64,000 nucleotides of DNA from Actinomadura mexicana (GCF_900188105.1 NZ_FZNP01000013.1:124001-188000); one strand, 5' to 3'; numbered from the stretch's first letter, positions 24,740-34,243 are shown. Notes: generated by a model from the letters alone, not told the origin. Numbers and translations are program-made.

Positions 24740-26103
24740 TCGCCGAGGACGGCCCGGGCGAACTCCGCGGACCGGCGCGGCGTCGTCGCGGGATTCACCG
24801 ACGCGGGCGGATGCCAGCGGTTCTGGACGGCGCCGGACAGGTCGGCGTAGTAGGGGGTGGCCGGACGGGGCGCGGCCGCGGCGATGGAGTCCCGCATCAG
24901 CGGGGCCATCGGGAACTCCTTGAGGATGTCGGGATCATCGAAGATCGCCGGGCGGGCGGCGACGTTGCCCTCGTCGAGCATGTACCGCTTCATGCCGGCC
25001 GGCGAGGTGATGCACCGTGTCGCCTCCACGGCCAGGTCCTTGTGCCTGCCGTAGGCGCCGACACCGATCTCGATGCCTCCGAACGGCGGCCTGCTCGGCT
25101 GCCGCGGGTCGACCCGCGGGTAGCGGGCCCAGCCGAGGTCGCCGACGATGTCCCTGCCGATGGAGCCCGCGTCGGCGTCCCCCTTCTCGGCCCGCCAGAC
25201 GTAGCCCCAGTTGAGCAGGAAGCCGCCGCGCGCGCCGTTGATCGTCGCCCGGGACTGCTCCTCGATGTCGGTGGACAGCGTCGGGCTCGCGGCGGAGGAC
25301 CGGGCGAGCCTCCGGATGATCGACGCCGCCCGCCCGCCGGCCGGCGAGTCGATGTCGATGCGCGCGTCGTCGCCCTTCTCGGCGTCGCTGATGACGCGTC
25401 CCCCGGTCGAGGCGATCAAAGCGTTGATCCACACCATGTAGCCCTCGTACCGGTTGCCCTGGACGCCGATCGCGGTGTTCGTCCGGACGGCGGCGTCGAT
25501 GAGCTCGTCCCAGGTGAAGTCGGGCGCGTTCGGATCGATGCCCGCCTTCTTCGCCACCGACTTGCGGTACCACAGCAGCTGGGTGTTGGCCCAGAAGGGC
25601 GCCGCGTAGAGCTTGCCCTCCCACATCGAGCTCTGCACCGCGGGGGCGAACACGCCGTCGGTCAGCGGCGCGGCCTCGCCCTTGGTGAACGGGCGCAGGA
25701 ACCCGGCGTTGGCGGCCTCCGCGACGAAGACCGGGTCCAGGCTCATGAGGTCGAGCCCGGAGTCCTTGGCGGCCAGCCGTCTGATCAGTTGTTCGCGCTG
25801 CTGCGTGGCGTCGCTCGGCAGCGGGGACGTCTCGATCCGGTACCGGCCGCCCGCGGCCTGCGTGCAGGACTTCGCGAGGGCCGCCTGGCCGCCGTTGTCG
25901 GGATTGACGTACCAGGTGAGCTTCGGCGTCCCGCCGCCGCCCCCGCAGGCCGTCAGCCCGCCGGCCAGCAGCGCCAGCGCCACCGCGCCCCTGAGCCATG
26001 CCGATCGCGCCCGCTCCGCGGGACCGCGCCGCCCGGCCGCCCTCTCCCGGGGCCGGGCATGTCCCGCCTGGTCGCTCTCCGTTCGATCGACTCGCTCGCC
26101 CAT
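24724..26103 (-). CDS. Extracellular solute-binding lipoprotein of the ABC importer
   Basis: 459 residues. After a long charged N-terminus comes a hydrophobic stretch and the lipobox LAGGLTAC, then a poly-Gly spacer and a type-1 sugar-binding fold: LTWYVNPDNGGQAALAKSC, later YAAPFWANTQLLWYRKSVAKKAG and FGGIEIGVGAYGRHKDLAVE. These match the family that feeds MalFG-type importers, including trehalose/maltose-type binding proteins. The start at 26103 follows GGGAGG; an earlier ATG at 26184 is possible. It is the first gene of the importer operon. Confidence 0.88.
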   Translation of the reverse strand: MGERVDRTESDQAGHARPRERAAGRRGPAERARSAWLRGAVALALLAGGLTACGGGGGTPKLTWYVNPDNGGQAALAKSCTQAAGGRYRIETSPLPSDATQQREQLIRRLAAKDSGLDLMSLDPVFVAEAANAGFLRPFTKGEAAPLTDGVFAPAVQSSMWEGKLYAAPFWANTQLLWYRKSVAKKAGIDPNAPDFTWDELIDAAVRTNTAIGVQGNRYEGYMVWINALIASTGGRVISDAEKGDDARIDIDSPAGGRAASIIRRLARSSAASPTLSTDIEEQSRATINGARGGFLLNWGYVWRAEKGDADAGSIGRDIVGDLGWARYPRVDPRQPSRPPFGGIEIGVGAYGRHKDLAVEATRCITSPAGMKRYMLDEGNVAARPAIFDDPDILKEFPMAPLMRDSIAAAAPRPATPYYADLSGAVQNRWHPPASVNPATTPRRSAEFARAVLGDQALL

Positions 26104-26277
26104 GGGGCCTCCCGGAGGTCCCACCGGACTGCGGGCACTTCGCCGGGCCGCACCCTGGGCGGGACTGGTCCCCCATTCGACCATCGGATCCCGTGAGTGT
26201 CGAGATGCGGAGCGTGATCGGACGGACTGCGAGGGGCCTCGGTCCGGGTGCGAGGGAGATCCTGGTCAGCGCGTGAA

Positions 26278-26332
26278 GAAGGCGCGGAGGGAGCGCGGGC
26301 CCCGACCGGCCCGCGCCGCCCTCCGCGCCTTC
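26278..26332 (-). terminator. Hairpin terminator of the secreted-repeat lipoprotein gene
   Basis: The outer arms GAAGGCGCGGAGGG and CCCTCCGCGCCTTC pair perfectly, and inside them GCGCGGGCC pairs with GGCCCGCGC around a 6-base loop. It begins about 34 bases after the stop of the gene on the minus strand. Confidence 0.8.
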
Positions 26333-26365
26333 GCCTGATGGGCGGGTACGGCGTGGTGGACGGCT

Positions 26366-27349
26366 CTAGTAGCCGCCGCCCGATCCGTAGCCGCCGCCTC
26401 CGCCGCCGGACCCCGTGCCGCCGGACCCGGTGCCGACGGCCTTCTTGCCGGTCGGGGTGGTGGCCCACCAGACCCCGCCGACGCCCTGGCCCTTGGTGTC
26501 GCCGGGCTGCTTGTCCTGCTCGTAGTAGTACATGGGCCAGCCATCGATCGTGAGCTGGCACTTGCCGTCGTCCTTGCGCTCGATGAAGTTGACGACCTTC
26601 TTCGAGACGCCTTCGAGCTTGAGGTGCTTCCAGCCGTTGAAGACGGCCGGCGGCCACGCCTTCTTGCACGAGCCGAAGCAGTTGGTCGTCGGCGGCTTGT
26701 TCTTGTCCTTGTCGTAGCGGTAGAGCGTCATGCCCTTGCCGTCGGTCAGGATCAGGCCGAGCTTCGGGTCCCGCTTGGCCTTCACGACCGTCCAGCCCTT
26801 CCAGCGGTTGCCGTTCGCCTGCTTGAGCGGGGCCGCCTTCTTGCCGGTCGGTGCCGCGGCATACCAGGTGCCGCCCACGCCCTGCCCCTTCGTGTCGCCG
26901 GGGCTGCCGTCCTTGGCGAACCGGTAGAGCGGCCACCCGCCGAGCGTGACCTGCCACTTGCCGTCCGGCCGCTTCACCTTGCCGACCAGCGACTGCCGGA
27001 CGCCCTTGACCTCGGTGTTCCCCTGGCCCGCCCACACCGGCGGCCACGCCTTGGCGCACGCGCCCGCGCAGGTCGACGCGGGCGGCCGGGCGGTGTCGTT
27101 GTCGAAGCGGTAGAGCGTCTTGCCCGCGCCGTCGGTGACGACCCTGCCGAGCTTGGTGACGCTGGCCACCTCCAGCACGGTCGGCGCGGGGGCGGGCGAC
27201 TCGGACGGCTCGGCCGACGGCTTCGTCTGCGTCTGGGAACCGGCGGCGTTCTGCTTCCCTCCGGCCTTCTCCTGCCCGCACCCGCTCAGTACCAGTCCCG
27301 AGGCCGTGAGGGCGGCCGCAGCGGGGATCGCCCAACGGGGGAATGTCAT
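26366..27349 (-). CDS. Lipoprotein with two secreted repeats (COG4315 / Lipoprotein_15 type)
   Basis: 327 residues. A signal peptide ends at the lipobox LVLSGC. A Thr/Ser/Pro linker follows, then four quarter-units that alternate two kinds of motif. The metal- or electron-linked type is KTLYRFDNDTARPPASTCAGACAKAWPP (about 78) and MTLYRYDKDKNKPPTTNCFGSCKKAWPP (about 207), each with a Cys-xxx-Cys pair. The other type is GWPLYRFAKDGSPGDTKGQGVGGTWYA and GWPMYYYEQDKQPGDTKGQGVGGVWWA. It ends in a Gly-rich tail. The family is described as predicted lipoproteins with secreted repeats of unknown function, sometimes linked to electron transport. The ribosome site is GGAGG. Confidence 0.85.
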   Translation of the reverse strand: MTFPRWAIPAAAALTASGLVLSGCGQEKAGGKQNAAGSQTQTKPSAEPSESPAPAPTVLEVASVTKLGRVVTDGAGKTLYRFDNDTARPPASTCAGACAKAWPPVWAGQGNTEVKGVRQSLVGKVKRPDGKWQVTLGGWPLYRFAKDGSPGDTKGQGVGGTWYAAAPTGKKAAPLKQANGNRWKGWTVVKAKRDPKLGLILTDGKGMTLYRYDKDKNKPPTTNCFGSCKKAWPPAVFNGWKHLKLEGVSKKVVNFIERKDDGKCQLTIDGWPMYYYEQDKQPGDTKGQGVGGVWWATTPTGKKAVGTGSGGTGSGGGGGGYGSGGGY

Positions 27350-27549
27350 GTCGTGTCCTCCAGGTCGTCCTGGGCCCCGGCTCCGTTCCAGGTCCCGCAC
27401 GTCGATCGAGGTGGAGCCGACGCTCTCCCGGATCGAGGAGGAATACGGTGAACCCCGTGGAACGGGTTCAACCGCCTGGAACCGGGTGCCCCCGCGCCGA
27501 GTCACATGCTGGGGCCGCATCCCTGCGGCGGCGGACGAGGAAGGCAGCG

Positions 27550-28713
27550 GTGACCACGGGAAACGACTCAGCGGGCGGCCCCGTCGACCTGACGAAGCAA
27601 CCTCCCCCGACGCCGGTACCGGATCGGGGCCCGGGGCCGGCGTGGATCGTCGTGCCGGCCCGCGTGGTGGCGCTGATCGTCGTGATCCCGCTGCGGTTCG
27701 GCTGGGACCTGGCCGTGCTGGCGGCCCGCGGCGTCCGGGCGGCCTGGAGCGTTCTCAAGCGGGTGCCGGGCCGGTTCGCCCGGCTCGTCGGCCGGATGCT
27801 GCGCGGCACCTGGCGCGCCCTGTACCGGTGGCTGCTCGCGCCGACCGGACGGCTGCTGGCCGCCGTCGGCCGGGGCGTCGCCGCGCTGCTCGACCTCCTT
27901 CTCGTCCGGCCGCTGCGCTGGCTCGCCGTCGTCGTGGTCCTCGGCTTCCTGCGATGGTTCGGGCGCGGGACCGGTCGGCTGGCCCGGTGGGTCCACCGCG
28001 TCCTCATCGCGCCGACCGGCCGTTTCCTGGCCCTGCTCGGACGCGGCCTCGGAGGACTGCTCGCGCTCCTCCTGCTGCGCCCGCTCCGGGCGCTCGGCCG
28101 CGGGCTCGCCTGGCTGTTCGGCGTCCTCGCGCACGGCCTCGGCCTGCTCCTCAAGGGCATCGGCCTGCTGATCGGTGTGCTCGTCGTCCTGCCGGCCGTA
28201 CTGCTGTGGCGCTACGTCCTGCGCCCACCGCTGCTCGGCCTCGCCTGGCTGGCCCGCGCCCTCTGGGCCGGCCTCACGTGGCTCGGCCGCGGCACCCGCA
28301 CCGTCCTCGGCGCTCTCGGCGGCGCGCTCGCCGCCGGCCGGCGCGCCTTCGCGGCGGCGGTGGCCTGGTCGTGGCGACTGATCGGGCGCTGCCTGGCCTG
28401 GCTGGGACGCGTCCTGATCCTCGCGCCCGCACGGGCGGTGTGGCGGTACCTCCTGGCTCCGGTCGTCGCGGGGGCCGTGGGAACGTGGCGCCTCGCCGCC
28501 CGTATCCTCCGATGGCTCTGGCGAACGCTGGTCGTCGTCCCGGTACAGGTACTGGTCGTGGCCCCGGCCCGCTGGGTGCGGCAAAGCGTGCTGCGCCCGA
28601 TAGGACACGGCATCCGCTCGACGTGGCGGGTCACCGTACGCGCCCCTCTCCGCGCCGCCCGGCAAACGATGCGGGAAGCAGCCCGCGACGTCCGCCTCAT
28701 ATTCCGCCGCTGA
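27550..28713 (+). CDS. Arg-rich repetitive amphipathic/membrane protein of unknown function
   Basis: 387 residues from GTG 27550, which has GAGGAAGG 5 bases before it. Nearly the whole length alternates hydrophobic stretches with regularly spaced Arg and Trp. Internal repeats are visible: RWLLAPTGRLLAAVGRG then LLLVRPLRWLA, and RVLIAPTGRFLALLGRG then LLLLRPLRALG (about 58 residues apart), with later weaker copies such as RYVLRPPLLGLAWL and RYLLAPVVAGAVG. Lys and Asp/Glu are almost absent. It could be a multi-helix protein lying on or in the membrane. No family is recognised. A decayed partial copy lies at about 31040-31180. Confidence 0.65.
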   Translation: MTTGNDSAGGPVDLTKQPPPTPVPDRGPGPAWIVVPARVVALIVVIPLRFGWDLAVLAARGVRAAWSVLKRVPGRFARLVGRMLRGTWRALYRWLLAPTGRLLAAVGRGVAALLDLLLVRPLRWLAVVVVLGFLRWFGRGTGRLARWVHRVLIAPTGRFLALLGRGLGGLLALLLLRPLRALGRGLAWLFGVLAHGLGLLLKGIGLLIGVLVVLPAVLLWRYVLRPPLLGLAWLARALWAGLTWLGRGTRTVLGALGGALAAGRRAFAAAVAWSWRLIGRCLAWLGRVLILAPARAVWRYLLAPVVAGAVGTWRLAARILRWLWRTLVVVPVQVLVVAPARWVRQSVLRPIGHGIRSTWRVTVRAPLRAARQTMREAARDVRLIFRR

Positions 28714-28772
28714 GTTCGCGAGTCTGGGCACTTGCTCACAAGAGTGGTGGGCGCCACCGATCCGTTGGGGTC

Positions 28773-29660
28773 CTACTTGGCCGGTTGATGGGCATCAACG
28801 GCTGCGCTGGCGAATGCGCGAATGAGCGGAGTCTCGCTTGAAGTACGCCATACGAAGCACCACTGGCAGAGGGGGGCGTCTCGGATCGGGACGAACGCCA
28901 GGCCGGGCCAGGAGTAGAAGTCGGCCACCTCGGCGGTGACCGCGGCGGTGGCCTGGCCTGAGGAGACGACGCTGAGCGTCTCCTGCCAGGTGGTGACCTT
29001 GGGGCCCCGGCGGACGGGGCGGCCGGAAGGGGTGTGCCGGGGGTTGAAGACCTCCTCCATGTAGGAGGGGATCGACCGGCCTTCGACCACGGTGCAGTCG
29101 CCGAGATCTTCAAGGCAGATCGTGCCCCGTTCCGCGAAGGGGTGGTCGGCGGAGACCATCAGCAGCACTTCGGAGGTGCGCGGGGTCGCTCTGACGGTCA
29201 GTTCGGGCTCGCGGACCGGCAGCCACAGGTACGCCACGTCCAACTCCCCCGACTGGAGCAGGTCCAGGGGGGAGGCCGGCTGGATCTCGCGGTGCTGGAG
29301 GCGGGCCTGGGGATGGCGGGCCAGGAACAGGTCGAGAACGTTCTTGATCTGCGTGGAGTACGGGCCGAGGGTGCCGAGGGTCAGTGTCCCCGCGGTGCCC
29401 TCGGCGGTCGCCTGAGCAGTCGCGATTCCCTGCATGATCTGCCGGTGGCCGTCCCTGAGCGCCTGATGCAGCTGCTCCCCGAGTGGGGAGAGGCGGACGG
29501 CTCGGGTGGTGCGGTCGAACAGGGGCGCGCCGATGCGCCGCTCCTGCTTTTTGATCGATTGGCTGACGCGGGCGGGGCTGATGCCCAGCCGCTCGGCCGT
29601 ACGGCTGAAGTGCAGCTCCTCGGCCAGCGTCAGAAAGATCTCGATCTCCCGCATCTCCAC
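28773..29660 (-). CDS. LysR-family transcriptional regulator
   Basis: 295 residues. The N-terminal winged helix is MREIEIFLTLAEELHFSRTAERLGISPARVSQSIKKQERRIGAPLFDRTTR (too long a motif to quote in full beyond its key residues RTAERLGISPARVSQSI). The co-inducer domain begins at about 90 (GTLTLGTLGPYS). It is divergent from the esterase gene, so it probably controls that gene. The base composition is slightly lower in GC than the neighbours. It converges on the Arg-rich gene with 59 bases between the stops. Confidence 0.9.
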   Translation of the reverse strand: MEMREIEIFLTLAEELHFSRTAERLGISPARVSQSIKKQERRIGAPLFDRTTRAVRLSPLGEQLHQALRDGHRQIMQGIATAQATAEGTAGTLTLGTLGPYSTQIKNVLDLFLARHPQARLQHREIQPASPLDLLQSGELDVAYLWLPVREPELTVRATPRTSEVLLMVSADHPFAERGTICLEDLGDCTVVEGRSIPSYMEEVFNPRHTPSGRPVRRGPKVTTWQETLSVVSSGQATAAVTAEVADFYSWPGLAFVPIRDAPLCQWCFVWRTSSETPLIRAFASAAVDAHQPAK

Positions 29661-29817
29661 GGGCGGGCCTCCCGATTCCTTAGCTCAGAGTTCAAGGACG
29701 TTATCGGATCCGTCGTTGATGCGACGCGGGTGAGGCGAGGAAGCTGGGGGACGCAGAGCGTCCCGGATGAGGGCGTGCTCAGAGGCAGCGCAGGAAGCTG
29801 CCGTCCTTGGAGGTTCG

Positions 29818-30990
29818 GTGCCCGTCGGTTATCTGATCCCTGTGGTGCTCGCCGCGATCGGCACGCTGTTCGCGCTGCGGCCGGTGCCGTGGTCGCGCCC
29901 CCTCGGGCGCCTGAGCTACTTCCTCGGCCTGGCCGTGAACGAGTTGCCGTTCTTCGTGGCCGTCTACTGGCTGGGGGTCTGGACATCGCTGGCGTTCGCG
30001 CAGGGCGACATCGACTCGGCGGGCGGCTGGGCGGCCGTCGCTCTGGCCGCCGCGACCACACTCGGGCTCGCTGTCGTCGCCCATCGCGCGCTGGGCGACA
30101 GGGGCAGGATCGAGCACGCCATGGCCGAAGGGCTGGGCACCGGATGGCGCGCCGCCATCGATGCCGACCTCGCCGAAAGACTGCGGCGGCGGCTCCCGCT
30201 GGCCCGCATCCTGCTCCTGCCCTTTTTCCGGCGACGCCGGGACGTGCGGCGCGTGGCCAACCTCGCCTACGGCGACGCGGGTCGCCGCAACCTGCTCGAC
30301 CTCTACCACCACCGCTCGCGCCCGCAAGGCGCCCCCGTCATGATCCACCTGCACGGAGGCGGCTACTCCGGGGGACGCAAGAACAGCCAGTCGCTGCCGC
30401 TGCTCTACCGGCTCGCCGGCCGCGGCTGGGTGTGCATCAGCGCCAACTACCGGCTACGACCCCATGCCGAGCATCCCGACCACCTGATCGACCTCAAGAA
30501 GGTCATCGCCTGGGTGCGTGAGAACGCCCACCAGTACGGCGCCGATCCCGCAACGCTGTTCGTCGCGGGCAGTTCGGCAGGCGGGCACATGGCGGCGCTG
30601 GCCGCACTCACCCAGAACGACCCCGCCTTCCAGCCCGGCTTCGAGAACGCCGACACCTCGGTCAGCGCCGCCATCTGCCTGAACACCTGGTACGGCCCCT
30701 ATTTCGGCCAGGGACCCGAGTCGTCACCGGAGTCGCACATCGCGGCGGACTCACCGCCCTTCTTCCTGGCACACGGCGACAAGGACACGCTCGTGCCCGT
30801 GGCGGACGCCCGGCACTTCGCCGACCGGCTACGCCGGACCTCGGCCGCCCCCGTCGTCTACGCCGAGCTGAAAGGCGGGCACCACGCCTTCGACCTGTTC
30901 CACTCGCTCCGCTTCGAAGCCGTCATCGACGCGATCGAGGCCTTCGCCGCCATGGTGAGATCACGGGAGAGAACAACGCCCCGGCACTAG
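29818..30990 (+). CDS. Membrane-anchored alpha/beta hydrolase (HSL-type esterase)
   Basis: 390 residues. Two or three hydrophobic helices fill residues 1-90, then a linker, then a hydrolase domain: the oxyanion motif HLHGGGYSGG (about 178), the nucleophile elbow AGSSAGGHMAAL (Ser about 260), Asp in LAHGDKDTLVP and His in KGGHHAFDLF. This is a hormone-sensitive-lipase-type esterase with its catalytic part on one face of the membrane. GTG 29818 follows GGAGG. It is divergent from LysR, which is probably its regulator. Confidence 0.85.
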   Translation: MPVGYLIPVVLAAIGTLFALRPVPWSRPLGRLSYFLGLAVNELPFFVAVYWLGVWTSLAFAQGDIDSAGGWAAVALAAATTLGLAVVAHRALGDRGRIEHAMAEGLGTGWRAAIDADLAERLRRRLPLARILLLPFFRRRRDVRRVANLAYGDAGRRNLLDLYHHRSRPQGAPVMIHLHGGGYSGGRKNSQSLPLLYRLAGRGWVCISANYRLRPHAEHPDHLIDLKKVIAWVRENAHQYGADPATLFVAGSSAGGHMAALAALTQNDPAFQPGFENADTSVSAAICLNTWYGPYFGQGPESSPESHIAADSPPFFLAHGDKDTLVPVADARHFADRLRRTSAAPVVYAELKGGHHAFDLFHSLRFEAVIDAIEAFAAMVRSRERTTPRH

Positions 30991-31039
30991 GTTCCGACGG
31001 CGCGGCGCCCCCACCGTCCTGCGCGCTGCTCGGCGGCGC

Positions 31040-31179
31040 ACCTGATCGTCCGGCCCGGCACGGACGGCCTGGCGGTACCTCCTGGCACCGGTCGCCGCCG
31101 AGGCTGTAGGAACGTGCCGTACGCGCCCCGATCCACACCGCACGGCGCAGGACGCCCGCCGCACCTGCGGCGACGATGA
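31040..31179 (+). pseudogene. Decayed partial copy of the Arg-rich repetitive gene
   Basis: About 75 bases from 31042 align with the 3' part of the gene at 27550-28713 (around 28413-28490) at roughly 80 percent by eye. They share GGCGGTACCTCCTGGC and, in one frame, the residues WRYLLAPV.AEAVGT. A further 50 bases (from GTACGCGCCC) resemble the extreme 3' end (VRAP...AR). A segment between the two is missing, and a one-base shift is present. No start or full frame remains. The LysR/esterase pair thus lies between a gene and a fragment of its copy. Confidence 0.6.
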
Positions 31180-31213
31180 ACCGCGCCGGTCCCCGAGTGG
31201 GGGCCGGCGCGGT
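31180..31213 (-). terminator. Hairpin terminator of the DUF6243 gene
   Basis: ACCGCGCCGG pairs with CCGGCGCGGT, and CCCC with GGGG around the loop GAGTG, with one bulged T. It begins 8 bases after the stop of the minus-strand gene. Confidence 0.75.
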
Positions 31214-31220
31214 CCTCTTG

Positions 31221-31415
31221 CTACTCGTCGTTGTCGGAGGTGCGCTGCTCGGTGCGCTCGCGCATCTTGCGGAGCAGCTCCTTCTTCCTCTCGGCCGCCG
31301 TACCGGCGCCGCCGTCGGCTGCTGGCGCCTTCCCGCCGCGCAGCTCGCTGCGCGACAGGTTCCTGCGCTGGCCGCCCACGCCGAGCATGCCGTTGCGGCC
31401 TCGGCTCTTGGACAT
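31221..31415 (-). CDS. DUF6243-family small basic protein
   Basis: 64 residues. [22 protein letters not shown] at the start and [15 protein letters not shown] at the end match the DUF6243 family of short actinobacterial proteins. It is basic and mostly disordered, with a C-terminal helix. The function is not known. The ribosome site GGGAGAA precedes the ATG. Confidence 0.75.
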   Translation of the reverse strand: MSKSRGRNGMLGVGGQRRNLSRSELRGGKAPAADGGAGTAAERKKELLRKMRERTEQRTSDNDE

Positions 31416-31662
31416 GAGGTTCTCCCGTTCGGCTGGGTGTGTCGTGGTTCGTTCGCACCCAGGTCCGGCCGTGCGGGAGCGTGCTGCTCAGGCGCCGATC
31501 ACGCCCGGCCGGACCCGCCGGCGGGACGGTCGCGGTAGACGCGCTGCGGCTTGGGCCACCAGGCGGTGGCCTCGGCATGGAGAAGCATGCGGTCAGGGTA
31601 GGCAGCGGCTCGCCGACCCCTCAAACGATTTTCCCGCTGCCCGGCTGAGATACTGGCGGGTG

Positions 31663-32733
31663 ATGTATCGACTCCTTTTCTCACTGGTCATCGCCCGCGT
31701 GTCGGCGGAGAACGTCCACCACCTGACCCTGCGCGCGCTGCGGGCGATCCAGGCGGTGCCCGGTGCGGTGCCGCTGCTGCGGCGGCTGTTCGCGCCCCGC
31801 GACCCGGCGCTCGCCGTCCGCGCGTTCGGGCTGGACTTCCCGAGCCCGCTCGGGCTCGCCGCCGGGTTCGACAAGGACGCCGTCGCCTACGCGGCGCTCG
31901 GCGCGTTCGGGTTCGGCCACGTCGAGATCGGGACGGTGACCGGCCGCCCGCAGCCCGGCAACCCGCGCCCGCGGCTGTTCCGGCTCGTCCCGGACCGGGC
32001 GGTCGTCAACCGGATGGGCTTCAACAACGCGGGCTCGGAGGCCGCCGCGCGGCGGCTCGCCGGCCGGGCGCCGGGGACGATCGTCGGCGCCAACATCGGC
32101 AAGACCAAGGTCGTCCCGGAGGTCTCGGCCGCCGCCGACTACGTGGCGAGCACCGAGCGGCTCGCCCCGCACGCCGACTACCTCGTCGTCAACGTCAGCT
32201 CCCCCAACACGCCCGGCCTGCGGAACCTCCAGGCCGTGGAGCATCTGCGCCCGCTGCTGACGGCCGTGCGCGATGCCGCCGACCGCTCGTCCGCCCGCCG
32301 CGTCCCGCTGCTGGTGAAGATCGCGCCGGACCTGGCGGACGACGACGTCGACGCCGTCGCCGACCTCGCCCTCGAACTCGGCCTCGACGGCATCATCGCG
32401 ACCAACACCACCATCGGCCGGGACGCCCTGCTCAGCCCGCCCGCGCTGGTCAAGGAGACCGGCGGGCTTTCGGGCGCGCCGCTGCGCGAGCGGTCGCTCG
32501 AGGTCCTGCGCCGGCTGCGGTCCCGCACGGGCGGGCGGCTCGCGCTGGTCTCCGTCGGCGGGGTCGAGACGGCCGACGACGTGTGGGAACGCGTCCGGGC
32601 GGGCGCGACCCTCGTCCAGGGCTACACCGGCATGATCTACGGCGGTCCGCTCTGGGCGCACCGCGTCAACCGCGGCCTGTCGCGCCGCCTGCGCGGCAGC
32701 GCCTTCCGCACCCTGGACGAAGCCCGCGGCTGA
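31663..32733 (+). CDS. pyrD: Dihydroorotate dehydrogenase, quinone-dependent (class 2)
   Basis: 356 residues. It oxidises dihydroorotate to orotate in pyrimidine synthesis, passing electrons to quinone at the inner face of the membrane. The N-terminal amphipathic helices ([28 protein letters not shown]) are the class 2 membrane tunnel. The FMN barrel shows [38 protein letters not shown] and the catalytic-base region [14 protein letters not shown], where class 2 has Ser. The C-terminal [10 protein letters not shown] and [11 protein letters not shown] bind the FMN phosphate. The start lacks a Shine-Dalgarno, but GATACT at 31649-31654 lies 8 bases upstream, so a leaderless transcript is possible. 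Confidence 0.94.
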   Translation: MYRLLFSLVIARVSAENVHHLTLRALRAIQAVPGAVPLLRRLFAPRDPALAVRAFGLDFPSPLGLAAGFDKDAVAYAALGAFGFGHVEIGTVTGRPQPGNPRPRLFRLVPDRAVVNRMGFNNAGSEAAARRLAGRAPGTIVGANIGKTKVVPEVSAAADYVASTERLAPHADYLVVNVSSPNTPGLRNLQAVEHLRPLLTAVRDAADRSSARRVPLLVKIAPDLADDDVDAVADLALELGLDGIIATNTTIGRDALLSPPALVKETGGLSGAPLRERSLEVLRRLRSRTGGRLALVSVGGVETADDVWERVRAGATLVQGYTGMIYGGPLWAHRVNRGLSRRLRGSAFRTLDEARG

Positions 32734-32752
32734 CCCGGGGACGCGCGCCCGG

Positions 32753-34189
32753 TCAGGCGAAGAAGCCGTCGGCGATCAGCTCCGGCAGGACGGCGCCGGC
32801 GTGCGCGCGGACCTCGCCGGGGTCCATGTCCGTGAGCTGGGCGATGGCGTCCAGGAGCGGATCGAGGGGCAGGGTGCCGTCGCAGACCCCCGCGAGGGCG
32901 GCCTCGACCGTCCCGACGCCGGCGGCGCGGCGGAGCCGATGCGCCTGCCGCAGGACGATCCGCTCCGGGTCCTCGGCGCCGGGCGGGCCGATCTGCTCCT
33001 GGACGAGGCCGGGCACCGCCAGTAGCTGTCCACAGGCTGTGGAAAACTCCTCCGCCTTCGCGAGGCCGTCCAGCACCTCGTGCGCGTACGCGCCGACGGG
33101 CTGCTCGACGGCGTGCCGCAGCTCCTCGATCCGGACGGACGGGCGTTCGCTGCGCCGCAGGGTGATCCAGCCGAACCCGATCCCGGTGACGTCCCGCCGC
33201 TCGAACTCGTCGAGCCACGCCCCGTACCGGGCGCGGTACTCGGGCGTGCCCGCCTCGCAGGAATCCCGCAGCCACAACTCGGCGTACTCCGCCGGATCCT
33301 GGACGTCGCGCTGGACGATCCACGCGTCGCAGCCGTCCACCCACGCGCCGACGCGCTCCTCCCAGGGAACCCCCTCGACATGCAGCCAGTTGGCCAGGAG
33401 CTGGCAGTATCCGCCGTCGTTCAGGTACCGGGAGGCGCTCTCGACGAGCCGCCGGCAGAAGTCGTCGCCCGCCATCCCGGACTCGCGGTAGGTGAACCGC
33501 CGGTCGCCGGGCGGCGCGACGACGAACGGCGGATTCGACACGATCAGGTCGAACCGGCGGCCCTCGACCGGCTCCAGCAGCGACCCGCGCAGCAGTTCGG
33601 CGCCGTCCACGCCGGACAGCGCGAAGCTCATTCCGGCCAGCTCCAGCGCCCGCGGGTTCACGTCCGTCGCGGTGATGCGCGCGCCCGGCGACCGCCCCGC
33701 CGCGTGCACGGCCTGGACGCCGCAGCCCGTGCCCAGATCGAGCAGGTTCTCCACAGGCCTGTGGACAACCAGCCGGGCGAGGTTCCCCGACGCGCCGCCG
33801 GTTCCCACCACATGGTCGTGCGCCGGGACGCGCCCGTCCCCGGGCCGCACCTTCAGATCGGACACGGCGTAACCGGCGTGCCCGTCGCCGTCCACCGCCT
33901 CCAGCGGCTCGACGCGCAGCAGCGCCCGCGCCTGCCCGCCCGACACCTCGGCGAGCCCCGCCGCCACCAGCCCGTCCGCGGCGATCGCGTCTTCGGGGAC
34001 GGGCACCTGGAGCCAGAACAGCCGGGTCAGCACCTCGACCGGCGAGCCGCCGGCCGTCGCCCGCAGCGCGGGCACGATCTCGTCGCGCGCCAGCGCCCCG
34101 CCCGCGACGGGGCCGAGCGACTCGCGCACTCCCGCGACGGTGTAACCGGCCCCGAGCAGCAGTTCGCGCACACGACGAAGATCAGGCAT
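32753..34189 (-). CDS. PrmC/HemK-like class I methyltransferase with DUF7059-type N-terminus
   Basis: 478 residues. The central domain has the SAM motif LLDLGTGCGVQAVHAAG (about 148-164) and the NPPF tetrad in FDLIVSNPPFVVAPPG (about 217), which binds the planar amide or amine of Gln or adenine. The N-terminal 130 residues (RVRELLLGAGYTVAGVRE) and the C-terminal 130 residues are the accessory regions seen in an actinobacterial family annotated as DUF7059-containing methyltransferases. The target is not known. It ends tail to tail with pyrD, with 19 bases between the stops. Confidence 0.82.
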   Translation of the reverse strand: MPDLRRVRELLLGAGYTVAGVRESLGPVAGGALARDEIVPALRATAGGSPVEVLTRLFWLQVPVPEDAIAADGLVAAGLAEVSGGQARALLRVEPLEAVDGDGHAGYAVSDLKVRPGDGRVPAHDHVVGTGGASGNLARLVVHRPVENLLDLGTGCGVQAVHAAGRSPGARITATDVNPRALELAGMSFALSGVDGAELLRGSLLEPVEGRRFDLIVSNPPFVVAPPGDRRFTYRESGMAGDDFCRRLVESASRYLNDGGYCQLLANWLHVEGVPWEERVGAWVDGCDAWIVQRDVQDPAEYAELWLRDSCEAGTPEYRARYGAWLDEFERRDVTGIGFGWITLRRSERPSVRIEELRHAVEQPVGAYAHEVLDGLAKAEEFSTACGQLLAVPGLVQEQIGPPGAEDPERIVLRQAHRLRRAAGVGTVEAALAGVCDGTLPLDPLLDAIAQLTDMDPGEVRAHAGAVLPELIADGFFA

Positions 34190-34243
34190 CCGCTCATCCT
34201 GCCCGCTGCGGACCCGGCGCGCGTCCCGGACCGCCGTTCGCGG

